From Linnemannia hyalina (lineage: Eukaryota > Mortierellomycota > Mortierellomycetes > Mortierellales > Mortierellaceae), in NCBI GenBank assembly GCA_019671135.1, contig JAHRHY010000015.1, forward strand, positions 62,001 to 126,000: 64,000 nt of DNA. The letters run 5' to 3'. A program made the translations under genes and the position numbers. How positions within the stretch are numbered: the stretch's first letter is position 1; the number at the start of each line of letters is the position of its first letter. Below are positions 37,401 to 49,573 of the stretch, piece after piece. The notes under the pieces were generated by a model. The model was not told the origin of the DNA, did not search any database, and worked only from the letters and a program-made list of their open reading frames with translations.

Positions 37401-39259
37401 CTGTTGTGAGTGGCGCTCAGTGCACATATATTGACGAGTACCTTATTGATGTTGTTCCACGAGAGCTTTTGCGTGAAAAAGTATTGCGCTCCTGCTTGTT
37501 TGACGATTTGTGGGAGCTGTTGTCACAGTGAAGGAAGAAGTAAGTAATATTTTCACTACAAATGCATTGCCTGGTGCACATTCTTTCCATCGCTTAAGGT
37601 TACCTGGGCGGAGTATCCAAAGGTGTCAGGGAGCCAAAAGATCTTGCATCGTGCACCAAAGTTCTTCTCGTAGTACCGCTGACCATAGAGGAACTGGCGG
37701 CAGAGAGCCTCTCCGCTTGGAAGGTTGCAGTCCATCTCGACCCAAGTCGATCCAATCACGTTGAACCGTCCTTTCTTTGACGCCTCTTTAATCTCTTGGA
37801 ACAGCTTTGGGTAATCGTGCGCGAGCCATTCCAGTTGCTGTGCCTGGGAGCACACAAAGACATACTCGGGGTAGTCCTCCATGAGTCTGAGCTGGGTTGA
37901 CCAGCTTCGCGCAGTCTTGCGACGTGTCTCCGCATATGGCCTACAAGTTACATCGTATGCCAAAGTAAGGCGTGAGACGTAGGACAGATAAGGAGATCAA
38001 AACAAATCTACAGGCAAGAAACAAGCTCACAATCATCTTACCACAGCCAGGCGGTGTCGATATGGCTAATGCGTAAAAAGAAGAGATAGAGATAGAAAAA
38101 TCAATTCACTGTCTGAAGGATGCACTCGCATAATAGGCACTGCAATTGATCCCAATGTACCAGTTTCCGACGGCGGTGACATGGTGGGCGTTAGGAGCGG
38201 CCTTCTTGGACAAGAACTCGTGGGAGATCTGGAGGCACTTCTTGAGCGATGCATCAAGATCGTCCCGATCGTAGTTGTCGATCACCTGGTTGAGGGCATA
38301 GAGAGCCTCCTGTCCGCGAGCCGTTTCGTTGGGGAGTTCATTCGCCATACCTGTAATGACCTGCATATCGTAGAAGAGCGTCCATGCCGCGTGGTTCGGG
38401 ACCGCGAGTTCAACTAAACGTAGACCATGAAACAGTATACTACTCAGCACAATGTCATACAGTAGTTCAATCCTTTTTTCTTTATAAAAGAAGGCAAAGT
38501 AGTTACCTTGAGAAAGGTAGAAGGTCCTGTTGTCCTCGGGCGGGTTGATGAGGCCGTTCTTGCCAGCGCCAAACATGCCATTGCATGCCATCTCGACCCA
38601 CAAGTCTATAACCTCTCCACCCTTCGCCTTCTTGAGTAGCGTGTACTCGACTCTTCGGTCGTTACCATCTATTTCAATTTAGGATGAAGTGTGTTTAGTA
38701 TTGTGAGAGGAAACGTCAAGTACACCAATTGTAGATATCGAATTTAACAAGCTGTTTCTTACTGTCACCGGTGAGTCCTTGTCGGGGGATGCCATCTGTC
38801 GACCAAATCATGGCCTCACTGCTCGAGTCCCAGATTAGCTCAACATGCTCGCCAGCCCAGTCTTTGGGCACTGTGATATTTAACTTGAACCAGTGTGTGC
38901 TCTAAGGATGACAATACGATCAACACCGACATCTTGATCACTCTGCTTCTTCCCACTATATATTCTAATAATGCAGACGAAGAAAAGAAAAACAAAGAGC
39001 AGGCCGTCCTTACCCAGCTTGGACCATAGGAGGTCCCGGTGGATGTTGGATGGAAGGACTGTTTGGTTGCCTTCTCAAATGGGATCCTCTTGAGATCTGG
39101 GACAGAGTAAACAGATAACTCGACAGCCTCGGAGGAGCGCTTTGAGTAGAGCTTTGAGTAGAGGTTGATGTCGTTGTAAAAGTCTGTCGAGACAAACTTG
39201 TTGGCCCTATCTAGAGTGATCGACCGAAGGAACCTCGGTTGGGCTGAAAGGGTCGTCAT
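34415..39259 (-). CDS. AMS1: class II alpha-mannosidase, Ams1 type (GH38)
   Basis: Trims alpha-linked mannose from free oligosaccharides and glycans in the cytosol or vacuole. More than 15 small exons; the first ones are 39014-39259, 38763-38901, 38507-38668, 38161-38413, 38042-38065 and 37604-37940. After an N-terminal domain (residues 1-265) the catalytic domain shows [70 protein letters not shown] (nucleophile Asp) and [20 protein letters not shown]. Later exons carry the beta-sandwich parts ([57 protein letters not shown]). No signal peptide is present, as in yeast Ams1, which reaches the vacuole by selective autophagy. The His-Ile-Asp metal site lies in a 24-nt microexon. Confidence 0.94.
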
Positions 39260-39918
39260 ATTTGTCGTTGTCGTCGGAGTTTTGTTGTTGTTGCTTGTTG
39301 GCGTAGTTTCTTGAATGTTGAATGGGGACTTGGACGAAGGAAGTGAAATGGAAGAAAAGAAATGAGGGAGGACGAGAAAGAAACCTGTTAGTCCCCCTTT
39401 CCTCCTTTTGCAAGGTATAGCTTTTGTTTAGCTGTTGTTTTTCACACGGGTACTGATTCTCACGCTTTTTTCAACACACAAATTGCTTGAACGATGTTAG
39501 GGGTCATGGGGGTCCTAGCGCAGCTCACGCCCACTTTTGCATAACGTGGAATGATGTGAATACTATGGCCGGGGTACTACTTACTGGAATAGGATGACAA
39601 TTCTGCTCTTCTTTTTCGCATCATAATATAGGTGATATATCGAGAGATGGACAGCAAAGTAGCCGATCTGGCTGCATTGACCAGGCGGGTCAAAAGTCGC
39701 GTAAGTGAGACAAAAAGACGCACTACTACGCCAGAATGTCTCTGTTTCTCTGATTTCGTTTATCTTTTTTTTCTACTTCGTCATAGTTCGCATTGTATAG
39801 ATGTGTCTACAGGGTTGCTTAGCTTTCGTTCTTTTTTTCTTTTCTCTTCTCTTTCCATCTTCTCGTACACATATCTTCTTCTTCATACCCATTATATCCA
39901 TCGCGTTTCAGCTCCAAA
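39260..39918. promoter_or_regulatory. divergent region, AMS1 / phosphate transporter
   Basis: 659 bp between divergent starts. The part after 39740 is a T/C-rich leader for the transporter. A short frame at 39632-39934 is leader-like and not supported. No CACGTG (Pho4-type) box is seen. Confidence 0.5.
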
Positions 39919-41724
39919 ATGGCTCCACCACTAGACACATCTGCTCGCTTTGACGTGCCTCGTAACATTCACTATCCGGCCACCCTCAAAATACACGACC
40001 AACGATATCAGCGTCAACACGAGCACTTACATGAACAACAATACGACCTCGCACACCAAAGCCAGCACGAACAACAGCCACAACAAACAACTATACGCAA
40101 ACTCGTCGACAAATCAACGCGTCTCGTCAAGAATGCCTACGACCTCATCCTCCTCAACCTCGTCCTTCCCCTCCTCAGTCTCATCTACTTCAAACACTCC
40201 ACCAGCCCGCTCCACCACACAAGCACAATCATTCATCCCACAGCCGCCAATACAGTTTCATTCAGCACCCTGATCGGTCAACTCTTCTTCGGATGCCTGG
40301 GTGGCGCCTATGGTCGTCACAAGTTCTACAGTCTCGACCTAGTGATCATCATCTTTGGGACTCTCTTCTGTGCGTTTTCGAGTGGTGACGGAGGATCGGA
40401 TGGTACCAAAGGAGGAGGAGGCACGGCGATGATTCAGTACCTCACCTTCTGGCGCTTCGTCCTTGCATTTGGGATCGGAAGCGATTACCCTATCTCAGCG
40501 ACCGTGCCCTCGGAAGAAGCTGCGGTGATCAGTCGTCGGCGACGAGGCGGGCAATTGGTTACGATCTTGACGTCGATCCAAGGGCTAGGCAACTTGATGG
40601 CCTCCATAGTCACCCTTATGGTACTGATCTTGTTCCGGGCCATGATTATTGATGATGGTGCTTCCGAGAACATGGATATGGTCTGGAGGATCTGTATTGC
40701 TGTAGGATGTCTTCCTGCTCTGTCGACGGCCCTTGTTCGGTTTACTATGCCTACTAGTGCACCTGAGTCTGAATCTGGATCCGGATCTCGACTTGCTGTG
40801 GATCCACAGAGTCGGTTTGACGATGATATCGATGTTCTTCCCATGAATGGCGTGCCAGATAAGGTCGATGAGGAGAACATGTCCTCTGCACCTGACCCTA
40901 GCTTTCCTCCACCAGCAGCACATTCAACCTCAACATCACTTTTCAAAGCCCCGGAGAGACGACGCGTTCACGCCACCCGACAGTTCCACGAATACTGCTC
41001 CCAAAGGAAAAACCTCAAGGTCCTGATCGGCACCTCCCTCTCCTGGTTCCTCCTCGACATTGCCTTCCGCAGCATAGCGCTCAACCAATTATACCTCCTC
41101 GACGCCCTCGGCATGACCTACTCCTCCGACAACGCCCAGGACACCTCCGACAACACCACCACCACCACCACCAACAAGACAACTCTCTACCACCACCTCT
41201 GGATGACGACCCTCGGAAACCTCACCATCTCCCTCCTGGGGATCGTACCCGGCTACTGGTTCGCCATCTTCTCGATCGAAAAGATTCATCGTAAACGAAC
41301 ACAGTTCCTGGGGTTCGCCTTGCTACTGCTGTTTTTTACTTTACTCTCGACGGCGTTCCATCAATTGAAGGCCATTGTCCCCCTTTTTATTACGACGTTT
41401 ACATTTTCGCAGTTCTTTTCGAACCTTACCTCTTCGACCCCGTTCGTGGTTCCTGGAGATGTCTTCCCGACGCGTGTGCGCGCGACGGCGCACGGTATCT
41501 CGGCAGGGTCTGGGAAAGTTGGTGCGGTCCTGGCGACGGTGATGTTTAATCGGCTGGTAGAGATGGACAGCCCCTTGGGTGACTCTTCAAAGGGTATTAC
41601 TGCTGTTGGAGTTGTGTTTGGGTTGGTGGTGATGACTGTAGGGTTTCTGGTGGTTGCGTTTGTCTTCCCACGAGGTGCCCGACGGTTGTTGTCGTCTAAA
41701 CTTGTATGGTCTCGTAGTAGTTAG
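39919..41724 (+). CDS. MFS inorganic phosphate transporter, Pho84-like, divergent
   Basis: Probable plasma-membrane or organelle phosphate carrier (PHS family of the major facilitator superfamily). Single exon, 601 residues. A Gln/His-rich N-terminal extension (residues 1-60) precedes span 1 (NAYDLILLNLVLPLLSLIYF), which matches the Pho84 YDLFVINLV start but lacks the usual upstream FFTDA context. Family motifs are GCLGGAYGRHKFY (loop 2-3) and GIGSDYPISATVPSEE, equivalent to GGDYPLSATIMSE with one Gly replaced by Ser. The C-terminal half has TSSTPFVVPGDVFPTRVRAT followed by AHGISAGSGKVGAVLAT. A central loop of about 80 residues is polar and disordered. Lack of introns sets it apart from its neighbours. 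The substrate is inferred from family. Confidence 0.85.
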   Translation: MAPPLDTSARFDVPRNIHYPATLKIHDQRYQRQHEHLHEQQYDLAHQSQHEQQPQQTTIRKLVDKSTRLVKNAYDLILLNLVLPLLSLIYFKHSTSPLHHTSTIIHPTAANTVSFSTLIGQLFFGCLGGAYGRHKFYSLDLVIIIFGTLFCAFSSGDGGSDGTKGGGGTAMIQYLTFWRFVLAFGIGSDYPISATVPSEEAAVISRRRRGGQLVTILTSIQGLGNLMASIVTLMVLILFRAMIIDDGASENMDMVWRICIAVGCLPALSTALVRFTMPTSAPESESGSGSRLAVDPQSRFDDDIDVLPMNGVPDKVDEENMSSAPDPSFPPPAAHSTSTSLFKAPERRRVHATRQFHEYCSQRKNLKVLIGTSLSWFLLDIAFRSIALNQLYLLDALGMTYSSDNAQDTSDNTTTTTTNKTTLYHHLWMTTLGNLTISLLGIVPGYWFAIFSIEKIHRKRTQFLGFALLLLFFTLLSTAFHQLKAIVPLFITTFTFSQFFSNLTSSTPFVVPGDVFPTRVRATAHGISAGSGKVGAVLATVMFNRLVEMDSPLGDSSKGITAVGVVFGLVVMTVGFLVVAFVFPRGARRLLSSKLVWSRSS

Positions 41725-42234
41725 TAAGGGCTCTAGTGATGGCGGTGGCACAGGGAACAGGGTTGGTTCCACACCAGCAAGACCCACAGTGGAACTGATT
41801 TGTGCAACTGTGTAGTTTTCAACACGTTCAAACGGAACCAAATACATCGCTTAAGCGGAATAGATCCAAAAAACCGCTGAAAACAGCCACCCACCCTAGT
41901 CCACTTCTGTGGACAATTTGCCGAGAAATATCCCCGATCGATCATTTGCATGAAGTGAAATACATTTTCTGTTTCTTAGCAGCAGCAGCAGTGTTGTTGT
42001 GTTTTGTTCTGCTTATTGTTGCAAGAAGGGACACAGAAGACGAGCAGAAAAGGATGCAGCAAAGATAATTATTTATTCAGATGGGGGGGATATTTTGCTA
42101 ATACAAAGGAAAGCAGATAAAAAGGACATAACATGAAAGAAAAAAAAAGAGGAGGGGCATGGACATGAGAGGGTTGATGAAGTAAAAACTACATTCTTGT
42201 TCTACGGAACTCAACATTGGGGATGTTTTTTTTT
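41725..42234. other. convergent 3' gap, phosphate transporter / giant repeat gene
   Basis: 510 bp between convergent stop codons. It holds the 3' UTRs of both genes. On the minus strand AATAAA occurs at 42071-42076. No gene is seen. Confidence 0.5.
42071..42076 (-). terminator. probable poly(A) signal of the giant repeat gene
   Basis: TTTATT on the + strand reads AATAAA on the minus strand, about 160 nt after the giant gene's stop. Confidence 0.5.
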
Positions 42235-45200
42235 TTACAGAGTAAAGTTGACGTTCTTGAGGGCGTTGGCGAGGATGGGCAGGATGTTCTGGAAGATGAC
42301 GGCAGGGACTCCGTTGAGGGCATCCTCCAACCAGGGCATGGGCTGACCCGAGGAAGTCAACATCCTGAACTTGAAGTTGAAGTTCGAGGGGTTGAACAAA
42401 GATGCGAGGATGGTGAAGAACTCCAAGAAGCTGAACTTGAACGAGGCGTTGAGATTAATGCGGTTGTTGCCGCCTGATTGGAGGCCGTTGTTGAGGTGGA
42501 TGGGGCCGCCAATGTTGGTGACCTCGATGACCTGGACGTCCTTGGCCATGACCGTGATATCGAGCGAGCCCATGTCGACCTGGAGGGGTCCCTTGTTGAC
42601 AAAGGCAGCAGCAAAGTCCACGCCGAAAGGGGTCAAGTGCAACTTAAGGGCATCCAGGGGCAAGCTGATGGGTGACCAGAGAGTGACTTCGGGAGGGGTG
42701 ATAGTCAACTGGTTCAGGACGGTGAACTCACCGAGGGCGATGCCGCCCAGGGTGACATCCTGGAGAGCGTTCTTCCAGGTGAGGGCGTTGGGGAGGATGC
42801 CCTGCATGGCGGTGCTGAAGGCAGGCTGGATGACCTGGATGCCGGCGCCCAAGGCCCAAGGAGAGCCGTTGAGGTTCATCGAGGTAGCTTGGATGGCAAG
42901 GAAGGGGTTGCTCTTGTACATGCCCTGGAGCGAGATGGGGAAGTTCATCTTGAGGGGGATACCGCCCAAGGGGATACCGGGGACAACAATCGTGGCCTGG
43001 ATGCCGGCCGTGGTCAAGACAGTGTTCATGTCGTTGACGTGGAGAGGGTTGTGGGCGTTAATGTAGGCCTGGGCCTTCTGGAAGACGGCGTCCAGCTCGA
43101 TTCCGAGGCTGACCTTGCCAGCAATATCATAAGCCTGGCTGGCAGAGGCACCAAAGGCAATGCTGTTGATGACGACCTCTCCGGGGATCTTGCCGACCTG
43201 GGCGAACATCAACTGAGAGACGGGGGGGCCCATCGAGCCAATGATGGCTCCGGCAGCAGGCTGGAATGGAAGAGCCAAGGTCAAACCGACATTACCGTTC
43301 TTGAGCGACAAGTTGTTGATCACAGGGTTAACAAGTCCATTGCCGGCAACAGAGACCTTGGCGCCGATGTAAGGCATATCGACTGAGATCTTGGAACCAA
43401 TGCCGCCTATCGAGGCACCGACAGCGATCGAGAGATCTCTGGAGCCAGGGGCGCTGATATCCAACTGGGTGATGCTGAAGGAAGGAGCAGCTCCACCGGG
43501 AAGGGTGGAGTTACCACCGCCAACAATGCCAGTCAACTGCTTGATGTAAGGAGCGAGAGGAACAGAGACCTTGACCTTGTCGAGGATGTGGAAAGTGTTG
43601 CTGGCGCTGCCTCCGAAAGCAATGTTGGAGACTACCAGGTTGACGTTCTGAGACGTACCCTTGCCCATAATCTCATCAGCAATGGCAGCAACCTTGGTCT
43701 GGATGTCAGAGCCGCTTGCAAGGTCGACAAGAGCATTAGCCTTGAGAGCGACCTGATTGTTGCCAGAGGAGAGAGCAATACCGGGGATAGAGACGGTAGC
43801 CAAGGGGGTGGTATCCATGAAGGCGCTTACGCTGACGTAGTTGAGCAACAACTTGGCATCGAACTGGTAGCCAAGGAGAGCAATGGCGACATCGGCACCG
43901 ATGCTAGGAGGGTTCTTCATGTTGATGTCGGCGCTCTCGAGCGAAAGCTTATCCAAGATCGAGGTGGCGTTTCCGGCACCGCCAGCAGGGACGAGCGAGA
44001 GGATCTTGGAGATTGGAATGGGGATCTGGACTCCCTGGAGGATGGTGTAGACGTTGCTCTCGCTGGGACCGAAGCCAATGTTGGAGATGGTGACGGTGCC
44101 CTGGGGGGCCTGGCCGGCGATGACAGCATTGACAAGACCAGCAACAAGGGCCTGGGCGTTATCGGACTCCTGGAGAGTGACATCGACGTGGGTACCGATG
44201 GTCAAAGCAGTGCCGCTGGTGCCGAGAACGATCTTGGGGATACCAACCTTAACCAAGGGGACGCTGTTGACAGCAACACTCAAACCGACGTATCCAACGC
44301 TCAACTGGGCAGGGAGGGCCAAGTTCTGGATGGCAATGCTGGCATCGACACCAATGTTGGGGGCCTGGTTCAAGTCGATGGCAAGACCCGAAAGACCGAT
44401 ACCGTTCAACAAGGAGCCAGCACCGCCGAGCATACCACCAATCTTGGCGATGTAAGGTGAGATGTCGATGGGGATGGCAAGACCCTGCAAGATGGTGAAG
44501 ACGTTGGTAGCGGAGCCACCAAAGACAGCACCAGAGAGGACGAGCTTGGTAGCGGGCAAGGTCTGGTTGTTGAGGATACCGCCAATCAAGCCAGAGATGG
44601 CCTGGGACAACTCGGGACTGCTGATGAGGTCGACGTTGATCTTGGCCTTCAAGGCCAAGTCAGTGCCAGAGGGAGCCAAGGAGAACTGGGGGATAGCAAC
44701 CTTGGCGAATGGGATGGTGTTGATACCAAGGTTAGCGCCGACATAGTTGAGCTTGATCTGGGCAGGGAGTGAGACGTTCTTGACGAGGATACCGGCATCG
44801 ATAGCAACAACCTGGGGCGAGTTCAGGTCCAAAGCCAAGTTCGAGATGGCAACGCGGTCCAAGAGGGATCCTTGGCCACCGATCATGGCAGGGAGCTTGT
44901 TGATGATCGAGGTGACATCGACGGGAATGACAACGCCCTGCAAGAAGGTGAAAACGTTGGTGGGCGAGGCACCAAAGACAGCACCGGAGAGAACAAGCTT
45001 GGTGGCGGGCAAAGTTTGGTTGCCGAGGATGGCACCTACCAAGCCACCGATGGTCTGAGTAAGACCAGGGCTGTTGATGAGGTCAACGTTGACATGGACC
45101 TTCAAAGCCAAGTCAGCTCCCTGAGGGGCAAAGGTGAACTGGGGGACGGAGACCTTGGCGAGAGGGACGGCGTTGATGGCAATGTCGGCACCGACGTAGT

Positions 45201-48200
45201 TGAGCTCGATCTGGGCAGGGAGTGAGACGTTCTTAATGAGGATGCCGGCATCGAGGGCAATGATCTGGGGCGAATTCAAGTCGAGGATCAAATCCGAGAC
45301 GGCAATGCGGTTCAAGAGCGAGCCCTGGCTGGCGATCAAAGCAGGGAACTTGTTGATGATGGGGGCAATGTCGATAGGGATGGCAATGCCCTGCAAGATA
45401 GTGAAGACGTTGGTGGGCGAGCCTCCAAAGACGGCGCCAGAGACGACGAGGTTGGTGGCGGGGGTGGTAACGTTGTTCATGACGGCGCCAATCAGGTTGG
45501 TGATGGCTCCAGTCAACTCGCTGCTGGTCAACATGGCAACCTCGATATGGGCGGAGATGGTAAGGGCACCATCGACGGGCTTGAGGGTAAACTGGGGAAC
45601 GGAGACCTGGGCCAAGCCAATGGTGTTGATGGCCAGGTTGACTCCGACGTAGTTGAGCTTGATCTCGGCGGGGATGGTGATGTTCTTCAGGGAAATGGCG
45701 GCATCGATTCCAATGGTCTGGGGAGTGTTGAGGTTGACCTTCAAGGCTCCAATATCAAGACCAGCGAGGAGGTTGCTGCCTCCAGCCAAACCGCCGTTGA
45801 GGATAGCGCCGATCTTCTGCAAGTAAGGAGCAAGGGCGATGGGAACCTTGACCTGGGACAAGATATGGAAGAGGTGCTGGGGATCGCCACCAAAGACGGG
45901 GTTGTAGATAACAAGATTGGTAGGGGGAGCAACCTGGCCGGGGTGAAGGAGAGCACCAACCAACTTGGCAACCTGAGTGCTGGCCTCCTGACCCTGCTGG
46001 AGGTTGAGGTTGGCCTGGAAGTTAACCGAGAGAGCACCGTTGGAAGAGGAGAGAACCAACGAGGGGACGGTGAGATCGGCCAAGGGAACGGCATCCAAAC
46101 CGAGGGAGACACCAACGTAGCTGATGCTGATATCGGCGGGAAGCGTGAAGTTCTTGACCTGGAGACCTCCCTGGACGCTCATGATCGAGGGGTTGTTCAA
46201 GTCAAGGACGAGACCAGAGATGGCAATGTTGTTCATGTTCAGGCCACCAGCGCCAGCAAGCAACTGGGAAATGGTGACGCGGGCCGTGGCCAACAACTCG
46301 GGAAGGGCAATGGGGAACTGGATCAAAGAGAAGGTTTTGATGTTGTCCGAGGTCGAGACTCCCAAGAGGGGCTTGGAGATGACGAGAGCATTGACGGGAG
46401 CGGTGGTGGAGTTGGCCATGAAGTAGTTGAATATGTTGGCAATATCGGTCTGGATGGCAGGGGTGTCCTGGACGGTGATGGCGGCCTTGACACCGAGGGT
46501 CAACTGGTTGTTGGCGGTCGAGATGGTGATCGAGGGGACATCGATGTGCGCCAAGTAGTGGGTGTCAAGGGCAAGGTCAATACCAAAGTAGCCAATGTCG
46601 ACAGCGGCGTTCAAGGAGAAGTTGCTGATCGAGATCGAGGTGCCGAGGTCGATGACGGGAGCCTTGTTCAAGTTGGCAGAGATGGCTCCAATCTTCAAGT
46701 TGTTCATGAGGTTGCCGGTGAGCTGGCTGAGGTTGATTCCGAGCTTGGCGGTGATGGCATCCAGGTTAGCCTTGTTGAGGATATCCTTGGAGGGGATCGA
46801 AATATCAATTTGTGACAAGATGTCAAAGTAGTCCGAGGGCGAGGCACCGAAGCGCAAGTTGTGGACAGTGATGGCTTCGGGGGTGTTGCCAAGCTGGCCT
46901 CCGAGGACCTCGCCGACAAAGGTGGCCACCTTGGCCTGGGCGCTGTCAGCGTTGTTGAAGTTGAGGTTGACCTTGGCCTGGAGGGCGTTAGCACCGGGGG
47001 TCATATTAATGTCGTTGACACCAACATCAACAATGTCAGTCCTGTCAAGACCACCGCTGATTCCAATGAAGGGAATGGAGATCGAGATGGGGATGGGGTT
47101 CGAGAAACCAGCCTTGGCGCCAACCTGGAGACCAGCGTTGGGGATGGTGGCAAGGGACAAGTCGGTGAGCGACAAGCCCAGCTTGGCCAAGATACCGTCC
47201 AAGAGACCAGGAGGCAAAGCTGTAATTGTAATCAAGTTAAGAACAGAAAGTTAGCATATGGTCCAAAAAAGAGAAAAAAAGCGTAAATAACTCACTTGCA
47301 AGGACGAGAAAAAGTATCCTTACTGGCACCAGCACCGATGAGGCCGCCCAAGGGAAGAGAGACGGAGACTTGAGAGAGGGCATCGATGATATCGTCGGGG
47401 CTGTTACCGATGACAATACCGGCAACACCGATAGAGCTGTGGACAGCCTGGTGGGCAATGACGGCGTTGACGAGGTCAGCAACCTTGCCAGCAATGGTAG
47501 GACCGGTTCCGACGCTGATGGCAGTGTTGGCCTGCATCTGAACTTTGCCACCGGCGTAGCTCAAGCCAGAGTTGAGGGCAATACCGGCAAGGTTGGAGCC
47601 ATCCAAGCTGAGCTGAAGACCGAAGTAGCCAATGTTGGCAACAACGGGGAGACCCATGAACATATCCAAGTTGATGGAGGCGGTGATGAGGTTGTTGGGC
47701 AAGACAGCGATGGCGGCCTCGTGGATGGTCATCTCAGCAAGAGATCCGATCTTGAGGCTGACAGCGTTGGGAGCAATGGTGACGCTAGTCATGGCAATAA
47801 CCTTCTGGATGATGGAGTCAACATCGACGCGGCCGGTAATGACGCTCGAGATAGGGACAGCGAGGTTCAAGTAGTTGAGAGTGTTGATGGCATCCGAGGG
47901 AGAAACACCGATAGCCAAGTTGGAGATACCAGCAGTGACATCCAAGCTAGAACCAGTCGTCAATCCGCTGACAATCTTGGCTACAGTGGGAGGAATGGCA
48001 GGATCTGGCACACGGAAAATCATTCCAATACCGACAGAGACGGCGACATTTCCGGATCCGGAACCAACGAGATCGGCAATGAAGAGCTGGCCGAGAACAT
48101 TGCCATCGAGGTTGACATCGAGGGCGAGGTAGGGGATGCTCAAGTCCAAGGCAAAGGGCAGAGGCAAGTTAATCTGGGGCTGGATCAAGAGGGTGTGGCC

Positions 48201-49573
48201 AGGGGCGGTCGAGACGGCTAAGCTCTGGATGTAGGTCATGATCGAGGGACCGGTACCGGAACCGAGGTTGCTGATGTCAATGGGGAGGTAAGGTTGGATA
48301 AGACCGGTAACCATCTGCTGGATAGCAACAGTGCTAACGTTCATCAAGGGCAAGTTCAGGGCGAGGCCACCGAAGAGGTTGTTCATGATGATGGTGGTAG
48401 GGGTAGTGGTGTTGTCGGGGCCTCCGAAGGTGAAATTTCCGATGTTAACAACCTGGTTGATCGTTCCTAATAGATGTAATCATGCACGTAAATAATAACA
48501 TGTTAGAGACTGAATGCATGTGTGCGGCATTTGCATGGCAATCTCGATCTTTCGGATAAATTAACGCTATTCTTACCGGAAAGGAAGTCGTTGACCAGGG
48601 CACCCAACTGGGCAGCAGCAAGAGGGTCGTTGTTGAACTGGAGGTGAACAAAGGTCTCGGCGTTCATGGGGCCGGGGGCCAAGTGAACGGCCTCGACGTT
48701 GACGGTGAAGACGCGGGTTCCGTTCAATCCAAGATCAAGTGAGACACTGGGGACATCCAAAGCAACGTTCAAGGGGTTGTTCCACGAGAAGGCAACTCCG
48801 GCAGTCAACTGGGCGCCAGTGACAGCCTTGACGGTGACCTTTTCCAAGGTAGGCATGGTGAAGTTGATTAGGGGATTCATCATTCCAGCAAAGCCAATGA
48901 CTGGGGGCTTGTCGGAAGGAGCAGTGACGTTGGTGGGCTTGATGGGACCAGAGGGCTTGAACTGGGTGGGGATGGTCATGGGAGCCATACCGAGGGGGTT
49001 ACCACCGATCGTAAGACCACTGACAACCAGCTTGGGGGGAACGCCACTGGGGGTGGCGCCGCCAAAGAAGCCAGTGACCAAGTTGTTGATGGAAGCCTGG
49101 AGGGCTGGGTTAGCAGAACCCAACGGGACATCGATGGCAACGCTGACGTTCAACGGGCCAATACCACCGGGGAGGGTCAGAGGAGAGGTGGTAATATTGG
49201 CCAAAGACATGTCATCAAGGAAGACGCTCAAACCAACGTTGCTGAGGTTCATGGGAAAGTTACCCAAGGGGTTATTGAGAGAACCGTTGACACCAACGAC
49301 GATCTGGGTAGGCTTGGTAATAGCAAGGCTGACACCGGTCAAGTTCAAGAGACCGGGGATAAGGTACTTGTCCAGAGGGCTGACGGGCTTGGGCACCATC
49401 GTGGAAAGGCCACCGAGGATAATGGATCCGGGCGAGTCAGACGCGGCACCGAAGGAGATGGCGGCATCGGCAGCAGGAGCGAAGGGGGCACTCAAGATAG
49501 CCAAACCGGCAACTCCGGCGACGGCCAAGAAGGAAGCGAACCTGGACGCCTTCTTGTTATTGGAAGGGGACAT
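42235..49573 (-). CDS. giant secreted repeat protein, DUF3712-like beta-rich units
   Basis: Three exons (48577-49573, 47324-48466, 42235-47219) give about 2,374 residues. The N-terminus has a basic start, a hydrophobic stretch (FASFLAVAGVAGLAILSAPF) and a likely cleavage site near ADA-AISFG, so it should be secreted or enter the vacuole. The rest is about 13 related units of 150-170 residues. Each holds beta-strand segments such as LDLNSPQIIALDAGILIKN, SLPAQIELNYVGADIAIN and VPLAKVSVPQF, a helical stretch (LTQTIGGLVGAILGNQ), and an anchor of the form [FI]GxSxxN[VTI][FY]xIL. The protein is poor in charged residues and rich in Val, Ile, Leu, Ala, Gly, Ser and Asn, with many Asn-linked glycosylation sites. 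The pattern recalls fungal DUF3712 proteins (yeast Tag1, a vacuolar membrane protein). Function is unknown: surface, wall or lipid-binding roles are possible. Confidence 0.9.
43140..46860 (-). repeat. tandem coding repeats of 450-485 bp in the giant gene
   Basis: The anchor codons for the [FI]G motif recur at 43153, 43615, 44071, 44521, 44974, 45427, 45892, 46364 and 46849, spaced 462, 456, 450, 453, 453, 465, 472 and 485 bp. All spacings but two (472, 485) are exact codon multiples by my count. The three central copies are phased at 453 bp and keep long nearly identical DNA stretches (for example GGCAGGGAGTGAGACGTTCT at 44761 and 45214). That points to recent duplication or gene conversion. 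Confidence 0.9.

Noticed and set aside
45547..46815. 422-codon + strand frame antisense to the giant gene
   Set aside because: It is the mirror of the repeat-coding exon. Its Gly/Asp/Val-rich, motif-free product follows from codon bias on the other strand, and similar mirrors occur at 42889-43386, 43588-44460, 47370-48221 and 48699-49616.
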